Shown here: positions 28,365 through 37,433 of the stretch, in pieces
How the letters are laid out: each line of letters starts with the position of its first letter
How positions within the stretch are numbered: position 1 is the stretch's first letter
Assembly: GCA_002455955.1 (NCBI GenBank)
Contig: DKLZ01000086.1
Span: 19,225-83,224, forward strand
Direction of reading: 5' to 3'
From: Dehalococcoidia bacterium UBA6627
GTDB taxonomy: Bacteria; Chloroflexota; Dehalococcoidia; UBA2979
DNA length: 64,000 nt
The notes under the pieces: generated by a model
The model's input: the letters and a program-made list of their open reading frames with translations, nothing else
Databases searched by the model: none
Told to the model about the DNA's origin: nothing
Position numbers and translations under genes: made by a program

Positions 28365-28382
28365 CTCCGTCGTGATCATGAG
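28357..28382. promoter_or_regulatory. Operator-like inverted repeat with GATC in both arms
   Basis: Perfect nine-base arms CTCATGATC (28357-28365) and GATCATGAG (28374-28382) separated by eight bases. It covers the -10 box and start point of the plus-strand promoter, the typical place for a dimeric repressor. It lies in the 138-base divergent region between ogt and the aldolase. No regulator gene is adjacent. Confidence 0.5.
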
Positions 28383-28419
28383 TAATAATCGAAATTATAT
28401 AAAAAAGGAACAGCATCAA

Positions 28420-29196
28420 ATGCGGAATAACCGGGTACTCGACACGTGGCGCAATGGTGGTCAGACAATCGGCGGTTGGCTCTCGATAGACTCGTCGTTC
28501 GGAGCCGAGGCTATGGCACATGTCGGTTTCGACTGGCTGTGCATCGATCTCCAGCATGGGGCAGCAGAGACTGCATCAGTATTACCGATGCTGCAAGGCA
28601 TCTCCAACACTGACACTGTCCCGTTCGTACGCGTTCCTTGGAATGATCCCGCTACGATAATGCGTGTTCTCGATGCTGGTGCTTACGGCGTAATCGTCCC
28701 ACTGGTAAATAACCGGGAGGAAGCCGAACGTGCAGTCTGGGCTACCCGCTATCCACCGGTTGGCGGCCGCTCTTCTGGTCCCTATCGTGCGCCCATGTAT
28801 GCAGGTGCAGACTACCAGCGTGAAGCAAACGACAAAATTGCGCTAGTGGTTATGATCGAAACTGCAGAAGCACTCGAAAATCTCGATGACATCCTAGCCG
28901 TTGATGGCATCGACGCCGCATACATCGGTCCGTCAGATCTTGCCTACGGCATCGGCCTTACACCCACTGGTGACAATAATGACCCTAGGCATGTAGAGAC
29001 TGTCGAGACTATTTATAACGCTTGCAAGAAGCACAACGTAGCGCCAGGTATACATACTGCAAGTGCCGAATTCACGAAACGCTGGCTTGACCATGGTTTC
29101 CAAATGGTCATGCTCGGGGGCGACGTAGCATTCATGCGCAATGCTGCCACAGACCAACTCACTGACGTTCGTATCCACGCGTCTAGCGAAGGATAA
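28420..29196 (+). CDS. HpcH/HpaI-family aldolase
   Basis: 258 residues. The TIM-barrel class II pyruvate aldolase pattern is clear: DWLCIDLQHGAAE (His46 region), VRVPWNDPATIMRVLDAGAYGVIVPLV, and MIETAEALENLDDI with DAAYIGPSDLAYGIG. Splits 2-keto-4-hydroxy acids to pyruvate plus an aldehyde; relatives act on 5-keto-4-deoxy-glucarate (GarL) or 4-hydroxy-2-oxo-heptanedioate. ATG 28420 has AAGGAA upstream. The next gene overlaps its 3' end. Confidence 0.9.
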   Translation: MRNNRVLDTWRNGGQTIGGWLSIDSSFGAEAMAHVGFDWLCIDLQHGAAETASVLPMLQGISNTDTVPFVRVPWNDPATIMRVLDAGAYGVIVPLVNNREEAERAVWATRYPPVGGRSSGPYRAPMYAGADYQREANDKIALVVMIETAEALENLDDILAVDGIDAAYIGPSDLAYGIGLTPTGDNNDPRHVETVETIYNACKKHNVAPGIHTASAEFTKRWLDHGFQMVMLGGDVAFMRNAATDQLTDVRIHASSEG

Positions 29197-30259
29197 TCCA
29201 ATCCCAACTATTCAAGTCAATCCACTTCGAACCTATATCCGACAAATTTTCTCCGCCACCGGAGCCCCCGAAGAAGAAGCTGCCATCGTGGCAAATCATC
29301 TAGTCGAAGCAAACCTCATGGGCCACGATTCGCACGGCATCGTTCGTACACTTCAGTACGTCACTCAAACTCAAAACGGTGGCATTGTCCCTGGAGCACC
29401 ACTTGAAGTCATCGGTGGCGATGCTGCTACCGCCGTGTTAAATGTCAACCACAATTTCGGCCAAGTAGGCGCGACAAGAGCAATGGAAATCGCAATAGAG
29501 CGGGCCGGCGAATATGGCGTAGGAGTCGTCGTAACACGTAACTGTGGCCATATCGGCCGCATCGGTGCATATGGGCAAATGGCAGCTGCAAAGAACATGA
29601 TCGGGATCGCCTGCGTCAACAACCCAGGGACAGACGGCCTCGTCGCTCCCTTTGGTGGTGCGAAGGCTCGCCTAGGCACAAACCCCTTCTCTGTAGTGAG
29701 CCCGACAAGCAATCCTGAGCAACCTTTCGTGCTCGATTTTGCTACCTCAGTTGCTGCTGAAGGAAAGGTGCGTGTTGCACTCAATAAGGGAGTTGATTTG
29801 CCGCCTGAGTACCTGATCGATAGCGATGGTAATCCAACACAGACTCCAGCAGATCTTTACCCCAACGAATCCGGTGCACGTGGTGCGTTACTGCCATTCG
29901 GTGGAACCGTTGGCTATAAGGGTTACGGTTTAGCAGTGGCAATCGAAGCACTCTCTGGTGCTCTCTCAGGTTCTGGTGCCGCGGGTGGTGAAAATCGGCT
30001 CGGTAACGGCGTCTTTGTCTTAGCACTCAATATTTCGACGTTCACGAATCAAAGTAGTTTCTATGAGATTTTCGACGGCTTGATAGACCACGTCACCCAA
30101 GAACCATTTCGTGAAGGTCAAGAGGTGATCACCGCAGGTGAACCCGAACGTCGCCACATGGACCAGCGCCTCGCCAATGGCATAGAAATCGACAATCAGA
30201 CATGGCAACAAGTTCAAGAGAGCGGCGAGACAGTCGGTGTTACTCCGCTGGAAGCTTAA
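29141..30259 (+). CDS. Ldh_2-family malate/L-lactate/ureidoglycolate-type dehydrogenase
   Basis: About 350-372 residues. Family marks are DSHGIVRTLQY near the N-terminus, NHNFGQVGATRAM, NCGHIGRIGAYGQMAA and the NAD-binding 'FGGAKARLGTNPFS'. Reduces 2-keto acids or oxidises 2-hydroxy acids with NAD(P). The first in-frame ATG (29141) lies inside the aldolase gene, 56 bases before its end; homology begins near 29203 where only a rare ATT/ATC start is available, so the start is uncertain. Overlap implies translational coupling with the aldolase. Confidence 0.88.
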   Translation: MLPQTNSLTFVSTRLAKDNPIPTIQVNPLRTYIRQIFSATGAPEEEAAIVANHLVEANLMGHDSHGIVRTLQYVTQTQNGGIVPGAPLEVIGGDAATAVLNVNHNFGQVGATRAMEIAIERAGEYGVGVVVTRNCGHIGRIGAYGQMAAAKNMIGIACVNNPGTDGLVAPFGGAKARLGTNPFSVVSPTSNPEQPFVLDFATSVAAEGKVRVALNKGVDLPPEYLIDSDGNPTQTPADLYPNESGARGALLPFGGTVGYKGYGLAVAIEALSGALSGSGAAGGENRLGNGVFVLALNISTFTNQSSFYEIFDGLIDHVTQEPFREGQEVITAGEPERRHMDQRLANGIEIDNQTWQQVQESGETVGVTPLEA

Positions 30260-30285
30260 CCCGAACACCGGACGTTATTAGGTAT

Positions 30286-31209
30286 CTAACTATCTAGAGA
30301 AATAGCTCCACGTCTTGGGTACACACTCGTCACCAGAAGCTCATCAATAGCTCCGCGCCGATCAGCCTTTGAATTGATCGCCCGGCGGGCTGGTATACGT
30401 TCCACTAGATAGCGCGACGCCTCATAAGCTCCCACGACCCACTCATGTGGAGAATTCGAAAGCATCACGGGTATATCACGCTCGCGCATTTCATCAATCA
30501 ACCACTTCAACCTTAGTTGGTCTTCATGCCCAAAGTCGCTGTCAGTGTAGGCAGTAAAACTCGACGTATCCGACAGCGGGTGAAATGGAGGATCGAGGTA
30601 GACAAAGTCACCTGGCTCAGCTTCAAGACAACAATCCCCAAAATCAACTGTGGTTAATTCGGTGTTCTGGAGTGCTTGTGAAACAGCCTGAAGATTCAAA
30701 CGATCGAGAATATTCGGTTTCTTGTATCGTCCGTGAGGAACGTTAAAACGCCCCTTCTGATTTACCCTGTATAGCCCATTGAAACATGTCTTATTCAGGA
30801 AAATCAGCCTCGCAGCGATTTTGATCGGTGTATCCCATTGCTCGTCACGAATCGAGTAGTAGTATGTCGCGCGCGCTTCCTCATCACATTCAAGATAACT
30901 GACCGCCAGTGGCTCGAGACGTTCAAATAGCTCATCAAGTTGATCACGCACGACGGTGTAAGTCGTCAACAATTCGTGGTTGAGGTCGTTAAGTACCGCG
31001 CGACGAGGGGTCAATGCTGGGTTTGCCATCAGAGCAAAAAACAGCGCCCCTCCACCCAAAAATGGCTCGTAGTAAGTGTCAATAGACTCAGGAGCACGTT
31101 CCAACAACGCTGGCAATAGCTGTGATTTACCGCCCGCCCATTTAAGGAACGGTCGGGCATGAGGTAGTTCAGCTGACAGGTTGACTTTTTGTTCAGTGGG
31201 CAAGGTCAC
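30286..31209 (-). CDS. dam: D12-class adenine-N6 DNA methyltransferase (Dam-like)
   Basis: 307 residues. SAM-binding FLKWAGGKSQ at 21-30 and FLGGGALFF at 50-58, target-domain FLNKTCFNGLYRVN and the catalytic motif at 206-209, which reads DPPF instead of the usual DPPY, followed by HPLSDTSSFTAYT. The class methylates adenine, most often in GATC. No restriction enzyme or mismatch-repair gene is adjacent, so it is an orphan here. Convergent with the Ldh gene. Confidence 0.9.
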   Translation of the reverse strand: MTLPTEQKVNLSAELPHARPFLKWAGGKSQLLPALLERAPESIDTYYEPFLGGGALFFALMANPALTPRRAVLNDLNHELLTTYTVVRDQLDELFERLEPLAVSYLECDEEARATYYYSIRDEQWDTPIKIAARLIFLNKTCFNGLYRVNQKGRFNVPHGRYKKPNILDRLNLQAVSQALQNTELTTVDFGDCCLEAEPGDFVYLDPPFHPLSDTSSFTAYTDSDFGHEDQLRLKWLIDEMRERDIPVMLSNSPHEWVVGAYEASRYLVERIPARRAINSKADRRGAIDELLVTSVYPRRGAISLDS

Positions 31210-31464
31210 AGCAATAGTGAATTCCCATATGAGCGGGGAGATGGCCGAGATATTAATTATAGCGGCCTGCTTGATCGTGAGCGAGGAAATACATGCTCAT
31301 CATAATCCGTCGACTTCAGGACACATTCTCGCAACATTTCAGACACGAACTCGAAACACCAGTGTGATTGAGTGGCATATCTCTAGAAATAAAGAGAGCA
31401 CTAATGTTCGCGACAATTGACCATTTCCATCGGAAATGCGCCGTCGCGTTGGGGAGGCAGAAAG

Positions 31465-32694
31465 ATGGACACGGGAACCACTGCTTGGTTACTCACAAGC
31501 TCGGCACTCGTATTGTTCATGACCCCGGGACTAGCGCTGTTCTACGGCGGTATGGTTCGAGGGAAGAACGTTCTTGCGATGTTCATGAAGAATTACATCG
31601 CTATGGGCGTAGTCACAATCACTTGGATCGCTATCGGTTGCTCGCTCGCCTTTAGCGGAAATGCCACGATTGGTGACTGGAGTGTCGTCGGTAACCTCGA
31701 CCTTTGGGGTATACGTGACGTCGGACTAGGTAACGAAATCTTTGGGATCGATGCTCCTGATCTCACGTTCGTTTCGTTCCAGATGATGTTCGCAATTATC
31801 ACACCGGCACTAATCGCAGGCGCTGTGGCCGAAAGGATCAAGTTCACAGCCTGGGTCGCGTTTATCGCTGTCTGGTCTATCGTCGTCTATTCACCAATGG
31901 CCCACTGGGTCTGGGGTGGCGGGTTCATCGCAACGGAGGTACAGGCGCTCGACTTCGCTGGTGGGCTAGTCGTACACATCAATGCAGGAGCAGCAGCCCT
32001 CGCGTTGGTCATGGTTCTTGGCAAACGTGCCGGCTGGCGACGAGATGCAATACTTCCTCATGCGCCAGCGCTGACCCTGCTCGGCGCTGGAATCCTCTGG
32101 CTCGGATGGTTCGGTTTCAACGCAGGTTCAGCGCTCGCCGCTGACGGCCTTGCCGCGAACGCTTTCATCACCACTCAGATCGCTGCCGCAGTCGCTGCCA
32201 CAACCTGGTGCGTAGTCGAAATCATGCGTAACGGTAAGCCAACCGCCATCGGTATCGCATCTGGAGCCGTTGCCGGTTTGGTCGCCATTACGCCCGCAGC
32301 AGGCTTTGTATCGCCTCTGTCTGCCGTCGTTATCGGTGTCGCGGCAGGTGCGATCTGCTTCTATGCACTACAGCTCAAGTTTCAGTTCGATTTCGATGAT
32401 TCACTCGATGTTATCGCCGTTCACTTGGTAGGTGGAATCATTGGAGCTTTGCTTCTGGGACTTCTCGCGGAAGAGCGAATTGGCGATGTCGATGGCCTGT
32501 TCTTTGGTAATCCAGAACAGTTCCTCCGTCAAATCATCTCGGTTGTCATCGCAATCGTCTGGGCTTTCGGTATCTCCTACGTACTTGCCAAGATAATCGA
32601 TGCAACCATCGGATTACGTGTGACAGAGGAAGAGGAAGAGCAAGGTCTCGATCTCTCGCTTCACGGAGAGAAAGGCTACATCCTCACAGATTAA
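31465..32694 (+). CDS. amt: Ammonium transporter
   Basis: 409 residues with the Amt/MEP/Rh fold. Visible are GLALFYGGMVR at the N-terminus, WVWGGGF, the pore histidine region VHINAGAAAL, and VHLVGGIIGALLLGL. Brings NH4+ into the cell. The ATG at 31465 has GGGGAGG upstream; the frame continues to 31417 without support. No glnK follows. A strong terminator closes the gene. Confidence 0.95.
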   Translation: MDTGTTAWLLTSSALVLFMTPGLALFYGGMVRGKNVLAMFMKNYIAMGVVTITWIAIGCSLAFSGNATIGDWSVVGNLDLWGIRDVGLGNEIFGIDAPDLTFVSFQMMFAIITPALIAGAVAERIKFTAWVAFIAVWSIVVYSPMAHWVWGGGFIATEVQALDFAGGLVVHINAGAAALALVMVLGKRAGWRRDAILPHAPALTLLGAGILWLGWFGFNAGSALAADGLAANAFITTQIAAAVAATTWCVVEIMRNGKPTAIGIASGAVAGLVAITPAAGFVSPLSAVVIGVAAGAICFYALQLKFQFDFDDSLDVIAVHLVGGIIGALLLGLLAEERIGDVDGLFFGNPEQFLRQIISVVIAIVWAFGISYVLAKIIDATIGLRVTEEEEEQGLDLSLHGEKGYILTD

Positions 32695-32735
32695 GAGAAC
32701 GGGAAACCAATCGAAGGATTGAACCCCGCGATATT

Positions 32736-32785
32736 GAAGCCTTGGTCTGACAGCACATGCTGTCAGACCAAGGCTTCTTGTTCTT
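32736..32785 (+). terminator. Strong intrinsic terminator after amt
   Basis: Perfect 18-base-pair stem (32736-32753 with 32760-32777), a six-base loop CACATG, then TTGTTCTT. It starts 41 bases after the amt stop. Unusually long and perfect for an intrinsic terminator. Confidence 0.85.
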
Positions 32786-32971
32786 ATAACCCACACGCGC
32801 TTCGCCAGCAGTCATTAAAACAATTCGAACGAGAGTATGCACGACCGCAAAATTCTTTTGAAAATAGATCACCTTAATAATCGAACATAACTCGCGCACT
32901 GGTTAACATACCTACGCTAATTTTCCTAAAGGATAAAAGTGTGGGCCTCCCCACTAAAAAAGGGATAACAC

Positions 32972-34234
32972 ATGACTACAACAACAGAGCAAGAAATCTA
33001 CGCCCTCGGTGAAACACCACCCCTTGGGTATGTGCCACCACGTATGCACGCTTCGTTGATACGCCCCGAAAGGTTCGGTGAGCCGAATCAAGCTTTCGCG
33101 ATCGAAGAGGTCGATGTTCCTGCTGTCGGATCACGCCAAGTGCTGGTGTGGGTGATGGCCGCTGGCGTCAATTACAACAACGTCTGGGCTGCCCTTGGAA
33201 CACCTGTCGATGTAATCGCTGCGCGCCAACGGAGAGGTGCCGAAGAAGAGTTCCACATAGGTGGATCGGATGCCTCTGGGATCGTTTGGGCAATTGGCGA
33301 CGATGTCGACACCGTCAAGGTTGGTGACCGTGTCGTCCTTTCCTGTGGTATGTGGGACGAGAATGCTGCAGACATCGCGGCCGGTGCCGATCCGATGACA
33401 TCTAACACTGCGAAAATTTGGGGCTATGAAGAAAACTGGGGTTCGTTCGCTCAGTTCGCTCTCGTTAATCACTACCAAGTACATCCGAAACCAGAAGCTC
33501 TCTCATGGGAAGCTGCGTCCGCGTACATGCTTGTCGGCGCGACTGCATATCGCCAGCTTATGGGTTGGCCTCCTCACATTGTGAACGAGGGGGACCCAGT
33601 CCTTATCTGGGGCGGATCTGGTGGACTCGGATCCATGGCAATCCAGATAGTTAAGGCCCGGGGCGGCATACCAATTGCAGTCGTTTCCAGCGAAGATAAA
33701 TATGAGTTTTGCCGACAACTCGGTGCTGAAGGTGTCATTAACCGCAAAGATTTCGACCACTGGGGACGCCTCCCGAACGTTGACGACGCCGAAGCATTCG
33801 GAGAGTGGATGAAGGGAGCTCGGGCTTTCGGTGCTAAGTTCTGGGAAGAGCTGGGCGAACGTAAAGCACCGAAGATTGTCTTCGAGCACCCTGGCGAAGC
33901 TACGCTGCCAACCTCCATCTTTCTCGTGGAAAACGACGGCATGGTGGTTATATGCGCTGGTACCAGTGGCTACAACGCCGACGTGGACCTACGTTATCTA
34001 TGGATGCGCCAAAAGCGGTTCCAAGGATCACACTTTGCCAACTTTGAACAGTGCAGGGCATTCAATCAGATGATTATCGATGGCGAAGTAGACCCTGCCC
34101 TCTCACGTGCATTCCCTCTTGCAGAAGTAGGTGACGCCCATCAGCTCATGCATGAGAATGCTCATCCGCCCGGAAACATGTCGATTTTGGTAAACGCGAC
34201 TGAAGAAGGTGAAACTGATATCGATCTGGGATAG
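32972..34234 (+). CDS. ccr: Crotonyl-CoA carboxylase/reductase
   Basis: 420 residues of the medium-chain reductase family with features specific to Ccr: the N-terminus begins [16 protein letters not shown], then [19 protein letters not shown], cofactor loop [12 protein letters not shown], and [12 protein letters not shown]. The Asn, Phe/Glu-type and His positions of these motifs correspond to the CO2-binding pocket in studied enzymes. Reductively carboxylates crotonyl-CoA to ethylmalonyl-CoA with NADPH (ethylmalonyl-CoA pathway or extender-unit supply). No mutase, PKS or other pathway gene is adjacent. AAAGGGAT precedes the ATG. Confidence 0.93.
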   Translation: MTTTTEQEIYALGETPPLGYVPPRMHASLIRPERFGEPNQAFAIEEVDVPAVGSRQVLVWVMAAGVNYNNVWAALGTPVDVIAARQRRGAEEEFHIGGSDASGIVWAIGDDVDTVKVGDRVVLSCGMWDENAADIAAGADPMTSNTAKIWGYEENWGSFAQFALVNHYQVHPKPEALSWEAASAYMLVGATAYRQLMGWPPHIVNEGDPVLIWGGSGGLGSMAIQIVKARGGIPIAVVSSEDKYEFCRQLGAEGVINRKDFDHWGRLPNVDDAEAFGEWMKGARAFGAKFWEELGERKAPKIVFEHPGEATLPTSIFLVENDGMVVICAGTSGYNADVDLRYLWMRQKRFQGSHFANFEQCRAFNQMIIDGEVDPALSRAFPLAEVGDAHQLMHENAHPPGNMSILVNATEEGETDIDLG

Positions 34235-34441
34235 AGGGCACTTTTCCCTACATCCATTCACACGTGCTTGATACAGCCAAATGCTCAATCATGATGCCAA
34301 TGGCACTTTGGGGACTCTCGTAACCAAGGGTGGTTAGAGAATTCCCAACACTTTCAAGCACGTCCGATGCGATCATCAGAAATCAAGAACACTCCGCATC
34401 AAATTGGACTACCCGTACAACGGCACGCGGTAGCGTAGCTA

Positions 34442-35614
34442 TCACTGATAAATGATGTAATCCGGGTCGATCTCAACAACTTCTTGGATACTCATTACAG
34501 GTGCATCCCAATCATAGAATAGCTTGAACCCCGATCCCTCAGCGTATGCCGACTGCGCAAAGCGCCGAAAACCAGCGACCTTCGCTGCAGTTCCTCCAAA
34601 GCCATCCATATCAATAATGATCTCAACTTCTGCTACGTCATTAAATCGCTCAGGCTCAATCAACATACTTTTTCGAAATTGATGAAGCACAAGAATCTTT
34701 GGTGGAATACTAAATTCTTCGACTATCTTGCTAAGGAACTTCTGAACCGCGTTTATCTCATCTGCATCTAATGCACCGATTACTAACCCCGGAGCATAAC
34801 CAAAACGCGCTGTTGCAAACTCTGGATCGAGAGCGAGATGAACAAACGGTTCCTGCAAAAAACGTTCAAGACGCTCAGTGTCTCGAAGTGCGTCGGACCA
34901 CCCGATTTGTAAATCTAAAAATAGTAAAATTCCTGCCTCACGAGCTACCTCGACATATTCCGCGATCCGCTGCTCTTCCATCTGATCGAGATAAAGTCCA
35001 TTTGCCTTTGGTTTTGCCTGAGCGACGTCGACGATCAAGTGCAAAGCGCCGATCGCATCACGAACACCATTCAATGCATCATATTCAGCTGCTAGTGCAC
35101 GAATCCGTCGAGCTGCTTCTGACGCCTCGTAACGACCAAGTTCACCCATCCGAGCGACTTCAGGATGGCCGTAGAACGAAACCACCTGATGATCCTCAAG
35201 AAAACTCCCCGGTGGCGGTTCTAGTTCAACTAGCGTTGGGCCTACTGACACCGGTTGAAAGACAATAGGTTGAAAGACAATAGGTTCCGATAATGCCTGC
35301 GGGACTTTACTTTCACTTAGTTCAACTGCTACCGGGCTAGTAATCGCAGTGACCACTTGTCTAGTGTCTATCTGTTCCGATAAGTCGCTGTCGATCGGTC
35401 CCGGTTGCCGATCGGGGCTAGTAATCGCAGTGACCACTTGTCTAGTGTCTATCTGTTCCGGTAAGTCACTGTCGATCGGTCCCGGTTGCCGATCGGGGTT
35501 AGTAATCATCTCCGGTGTTAACGTGAACCTCGCTTTAGCAGCTATCGGTGAACCCGCGAACAACGCGAATCCAGTAATCATCAGTATCGTGGCGAGATAA
35601 AATAACTGTCGCAC
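34442..35614 (-). CDS. Secreted protein with 27-residue tandem repeats, function unknown
   Basis: 390 residues. An N-terminal hydrophobic signal segment (about 5-25) ends near IAAKA. Then two 27-residue repeats (PDRQPGPIDSD... and copy) and a short PIVFQ duplication form a linker, followed by a globular region from about residue 140 with FYGHPEVARMGELGRY, LHLIVDVAQAK, ILLFLDLQIGW and FVHLALDPEF: alternating strands and helices that suggest a TIM-barrel. I do not recognise the family. The start is GTG 35614 with weak AGGT upstream. Probably outside the membrane. Confidence 0.75.
   Translation of the reverse strand: MRQLFYLATILMITGFALFAGSPIAAKARFTLTPEMITNPDRQPGPIDSDLPEQIDTRQVVTAITSPDRQPGPIDSDLSEQIDTRQVVTAITSPVAVELSESKVPQALSEPIVFQPIVFQPVSVGPTLVELEPPPGSFLEDHQVVSFYGHPEVARMGELGRYEASEAARRIRALAAEYDALNGVRDAIGALHLIVDVAQAKPKANGLYLDQMEEQRIAEYVEVAREAGILLFLDLQIGWSDALRDTERLERFLQEPFVHLALDPEFATARFGYAPGLVIGALDADEINAVQKFLSKIVEEFSIPPKILVLHQFRKSMLIEPERFNDVAEVEIIIDMDGFGGTAAKVAGFRRFAQSAYAEGSGFKLFYDWDAPVMSIQEVVEIDPDYIIYQ
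35253..35282 (-). repeat. 15-base tandem duplication in coding sequence
   Basis: GGTTGAAAGACAATA occurs twice in direct succession (35253-35267, 35268-35282) and encodes the doubled PIVFQ in the linker of the secreted protein. Confidence 0.85.
35336..35497 (-). repeat. 81-base tandem repeat, two copies
   Basis: Two direct copies (35336-35416 and 35417-35497) with only a few single-base differences, followed by the first bases of a third. The period is exactly 27 codons, so reading frame is kept. It is a recent duplication inside the secreted-protein gene, not a CRISPR array. Confidence 0.9.
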
Positions 35615-35749
35615 AAAGATGTACCTGTACCAGTAACCGCCTCAGACTAACGCTAATCAAAAGGTACAAAGACTCATGCGCGTAAGCAAATAACTATTTC
35701 TTACAATCAACTAGCCGACATATTCTAATACTCGAAAATTCTATAGAGG

Positions 35750-36652
35750 TCACTTAGCAGTAACGGTCACACCCGTCAGCGCCTCGAGCGCGTTCACCAG
35801 TGCCTGTGTCCCTACATCCGAACCTGATTCATGTTCCACAGCTGCGAACAGTTGATGGACCATAGCTGTGCCAGCCAAGGAAAGATGCAACTGATCTGCT
35901 GCTTCCAGAGCGAGTCGAAGATCTTTCTGCTGTAATCCCACCTTAAATCCGGGTGCGAAGTCACGTTCCACGATACGCTCACCCAGGTTCGAGATCTGCC
36001 AGGAACCCGCAGCACCCGCGCTTATCGCCTCAAGCATCGTTAGTGGATTAACACCGTTAGCCTGACAAAACACCAATGCCTCGGCCATCGCCAAATTGTT
36101 AATAGCGACCGCGATCTGGTTACAGAGTTTGACAATCTGACCAGCTCCACTCGGACCACAATGAGTAATCCTCGATCCTAATACCTCGAAAATAGGACGC
36201 ACTCTCTCAAGTGACGCCACTTCGCCACCCACCATGATCGACAATGTGCCATCAATTGCTCCTTGTTCACCTCCAGAAATGGGAGCATCAAGAAGCTGCA
36301 CATCGCATTCGGCTAATCTTCTGGAAATTTCACGAGTTACCGCAGGAGATATAGTCGACATGTCGACCACAACGCTGCCCGCTTGAACTCCATCGATAGC
36401 ACCAGGCACACCTTCTACTCCCAGAAGCACAGTTTCGACATCAGCACTCGCAGTCACACAAGAAATGATGATGTCACTGCGTGCAGCGACATCCGCTGGC
36501 GATTGTCCGATACCAGCACCTTGTTTGGCTGCTGTTTCACATTTCTCCGATGATCTATTCCAAACAGTTACCTCAAATCCTGACTGCAACAGGTTCCGTA
36601 CCATTGGGGCGCCCATGATCCCGAGGCCGATAAAACCGACGGAGTCAGTCAC
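35750..36652 (-). CDS. 3-hydroxyisobutyrate dehydrogenase / tartronate semialdehyde reductase family
   Basis: 300 residues. NAD(P) loop GLGIMGAPM at about 8-16, substrate motif DAPISGGEQGA, and the catalytic Lys region GQIVKLCNQI, all typical of beta-hydroxyacid dehydrogenases such as GarR and MmsB. Reduces or oxidises a short 3-hydroxy acid. The start is GTG 36652 with AAGGAG seven bases upstream. Could work with the HpcH aldolase at 28420 in aldaric-acid breakdown, but the two are not linked. Confidence 0.9.
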   Translation of the reverse strand: MTDSVGFIGLGIMGAPMVRNLLQSGFEVTVWNRSSEKCETAAKQGAGIGQSPADVAARSDIIISCVTASADVETVLLGVEGVPGAIDGVQAGSVVVDMSTISPAVTREISRRLAECDVQLLDAPISGGEQGAIDGTLSIMVGGEVASLERVRPIFEVLGSRITHCGPSGAGQIVKLCNQIAVAINNLAMAEALVFCQANGVNPLTMLEAISAGAAGSWQISNLGERIVERDFAPGFKVGLQQKDLRLALEAADQLHLSLAGTAMVHQLFAAVEHESGSDVGTQALVNALEALTGVTVTAK

Positions 36653-36717
36653 ATTATGTCTCCTTGATGCAGTCTTGAATTCGTCACGCGTTAGTCTGTC
36701 AGGTTCTTTGTCCTGAA

Positions 36718-37359
36718 TTAGTCACGGGGGTAATGCGCACCCCAGCTATCCCAATGAGTTACTTCCTCAACAGGTACACGCTTCGGTTCCGCCCATCGTC
36801 CACGAGATGGATAGCCTAGTGGAATAAGACCCATTGTGCTGGCGTCGTCTGGCAGTCTAAGCAGCCTCTTCACATCTTCTTCGTGCGCCGCGTAAAGCGA
36901 GGTCAAAGTAGCACCAATCCCATACGCTCGAGCTGCGAGCATTAGATTCTGAACCGCGCCATACACCGAAGACCCGGTCATAAGGCTCCTATGTACGTTG
37001 CGTTGGACGGGAATCACCCAAACTGGCGCTTCATGTAGGTGATTAGCTAGGTGCTCGGCTGACAGAAAATTACGTTTCCCAAGTCCCGTATCCTCAGTAT
37101 CAGCAATCACTTCCTCACGACGACGACCGTATGCTTGTTCCCAACCCTCGAGATACCATTCCTGTATCTGCCTTTTAATCTCAAGGTTTTTCACTACCAC
37201 CCATCCCCAACCTTGCCTATTGCCCCCTGTCGGACCGCGAATCGCAGCGTCGAGAAGTTCCCAAAGCACGCCGTCAGGAATTGGATCAGGCTTCAGGTAG
37301 CGACGGGCCGGCGTGGAATGAATCGCGGCCAGCACATCAAGTTGTTCACGAGAATCCAT
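36718..37359 (-). CDS. Nitroreductase-family FMN oxidoreductase
   Basis: 213 residues: TPARRYLKPDPIPDGVLWELLDAAIRGPTGGNRQ gives the FMN-binding start of the fold, and GLIPLGYPSRGRW closes it. Uses NAD(P)H to reduce nitro compounds, quinones or enones; true substrate unknown. Follows the thiolase-type gene on the minus strand after 74 bases. Confidence 0.88.
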   Translation of the reverse strand: MDSREQLDVLAAIHSTPARRYLKPDPIPDGVLWELLDAAIRGPTGGNRQGWGWVVVKNLEIKRQIQEWYLEGWEQAYGRRREEVIADTEDTGLGKRNFLSAEHLANHLHEAPVWVIPVQRNVHRSLMTGSSVYGAVQNLMLAARAYGIGATLTSLYAAHEEDVKRLLRLPDDASTMGLIPLGYPSRGRWAEPKRVPVEEVTHWDSWGAHYPRD

Positions 37360-37433
37360 TCAGTTCACCTTCCTCAAATGGCTTCGAAGAAAAGAGTGGT
37401 CGTTAGACTCATGACTCACTTCACTCTGACGTA

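Noticed and set aside
28282..28557. N-terminal His/Cys-rich extension of the methyltransferase gene that looks like a metal-binding segment (HDHDGDHECRH, CCQEC)
   Set aside because: It is the translation of the operator/promoter region and of the opposite aldolase start; a good ribosome site and family homology place the start at 28281.
31237..31270. GGGGAGATGGCCGAG, like the 5' part of a Ser/Leu tRNA
   Set aside because: No matching acceptor 3' strand, anticodon arm or GGTTCRA T-loop follows.
32934..32957. Short GTGGG/CCCAC hairpin before ccr as a riboswitch or terminator
   Set aside because: Five-base stem only, followed by A-run on the coding strand; no conserved riboswitch core is visible.
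34771..35268. 165-residue plus-strand frame opposite the secreted protein
   Set aside because: Arg/His/Leu-rich shadow; the minus-strand frame has a signal peptide and in-frame repeats with an 81-base period.
35336..35497. Regular repeats that might be a CRISPR array
   Set aside because: Copies are directly adjacent, 81 bases long, without spacers, and keep a reading frame.
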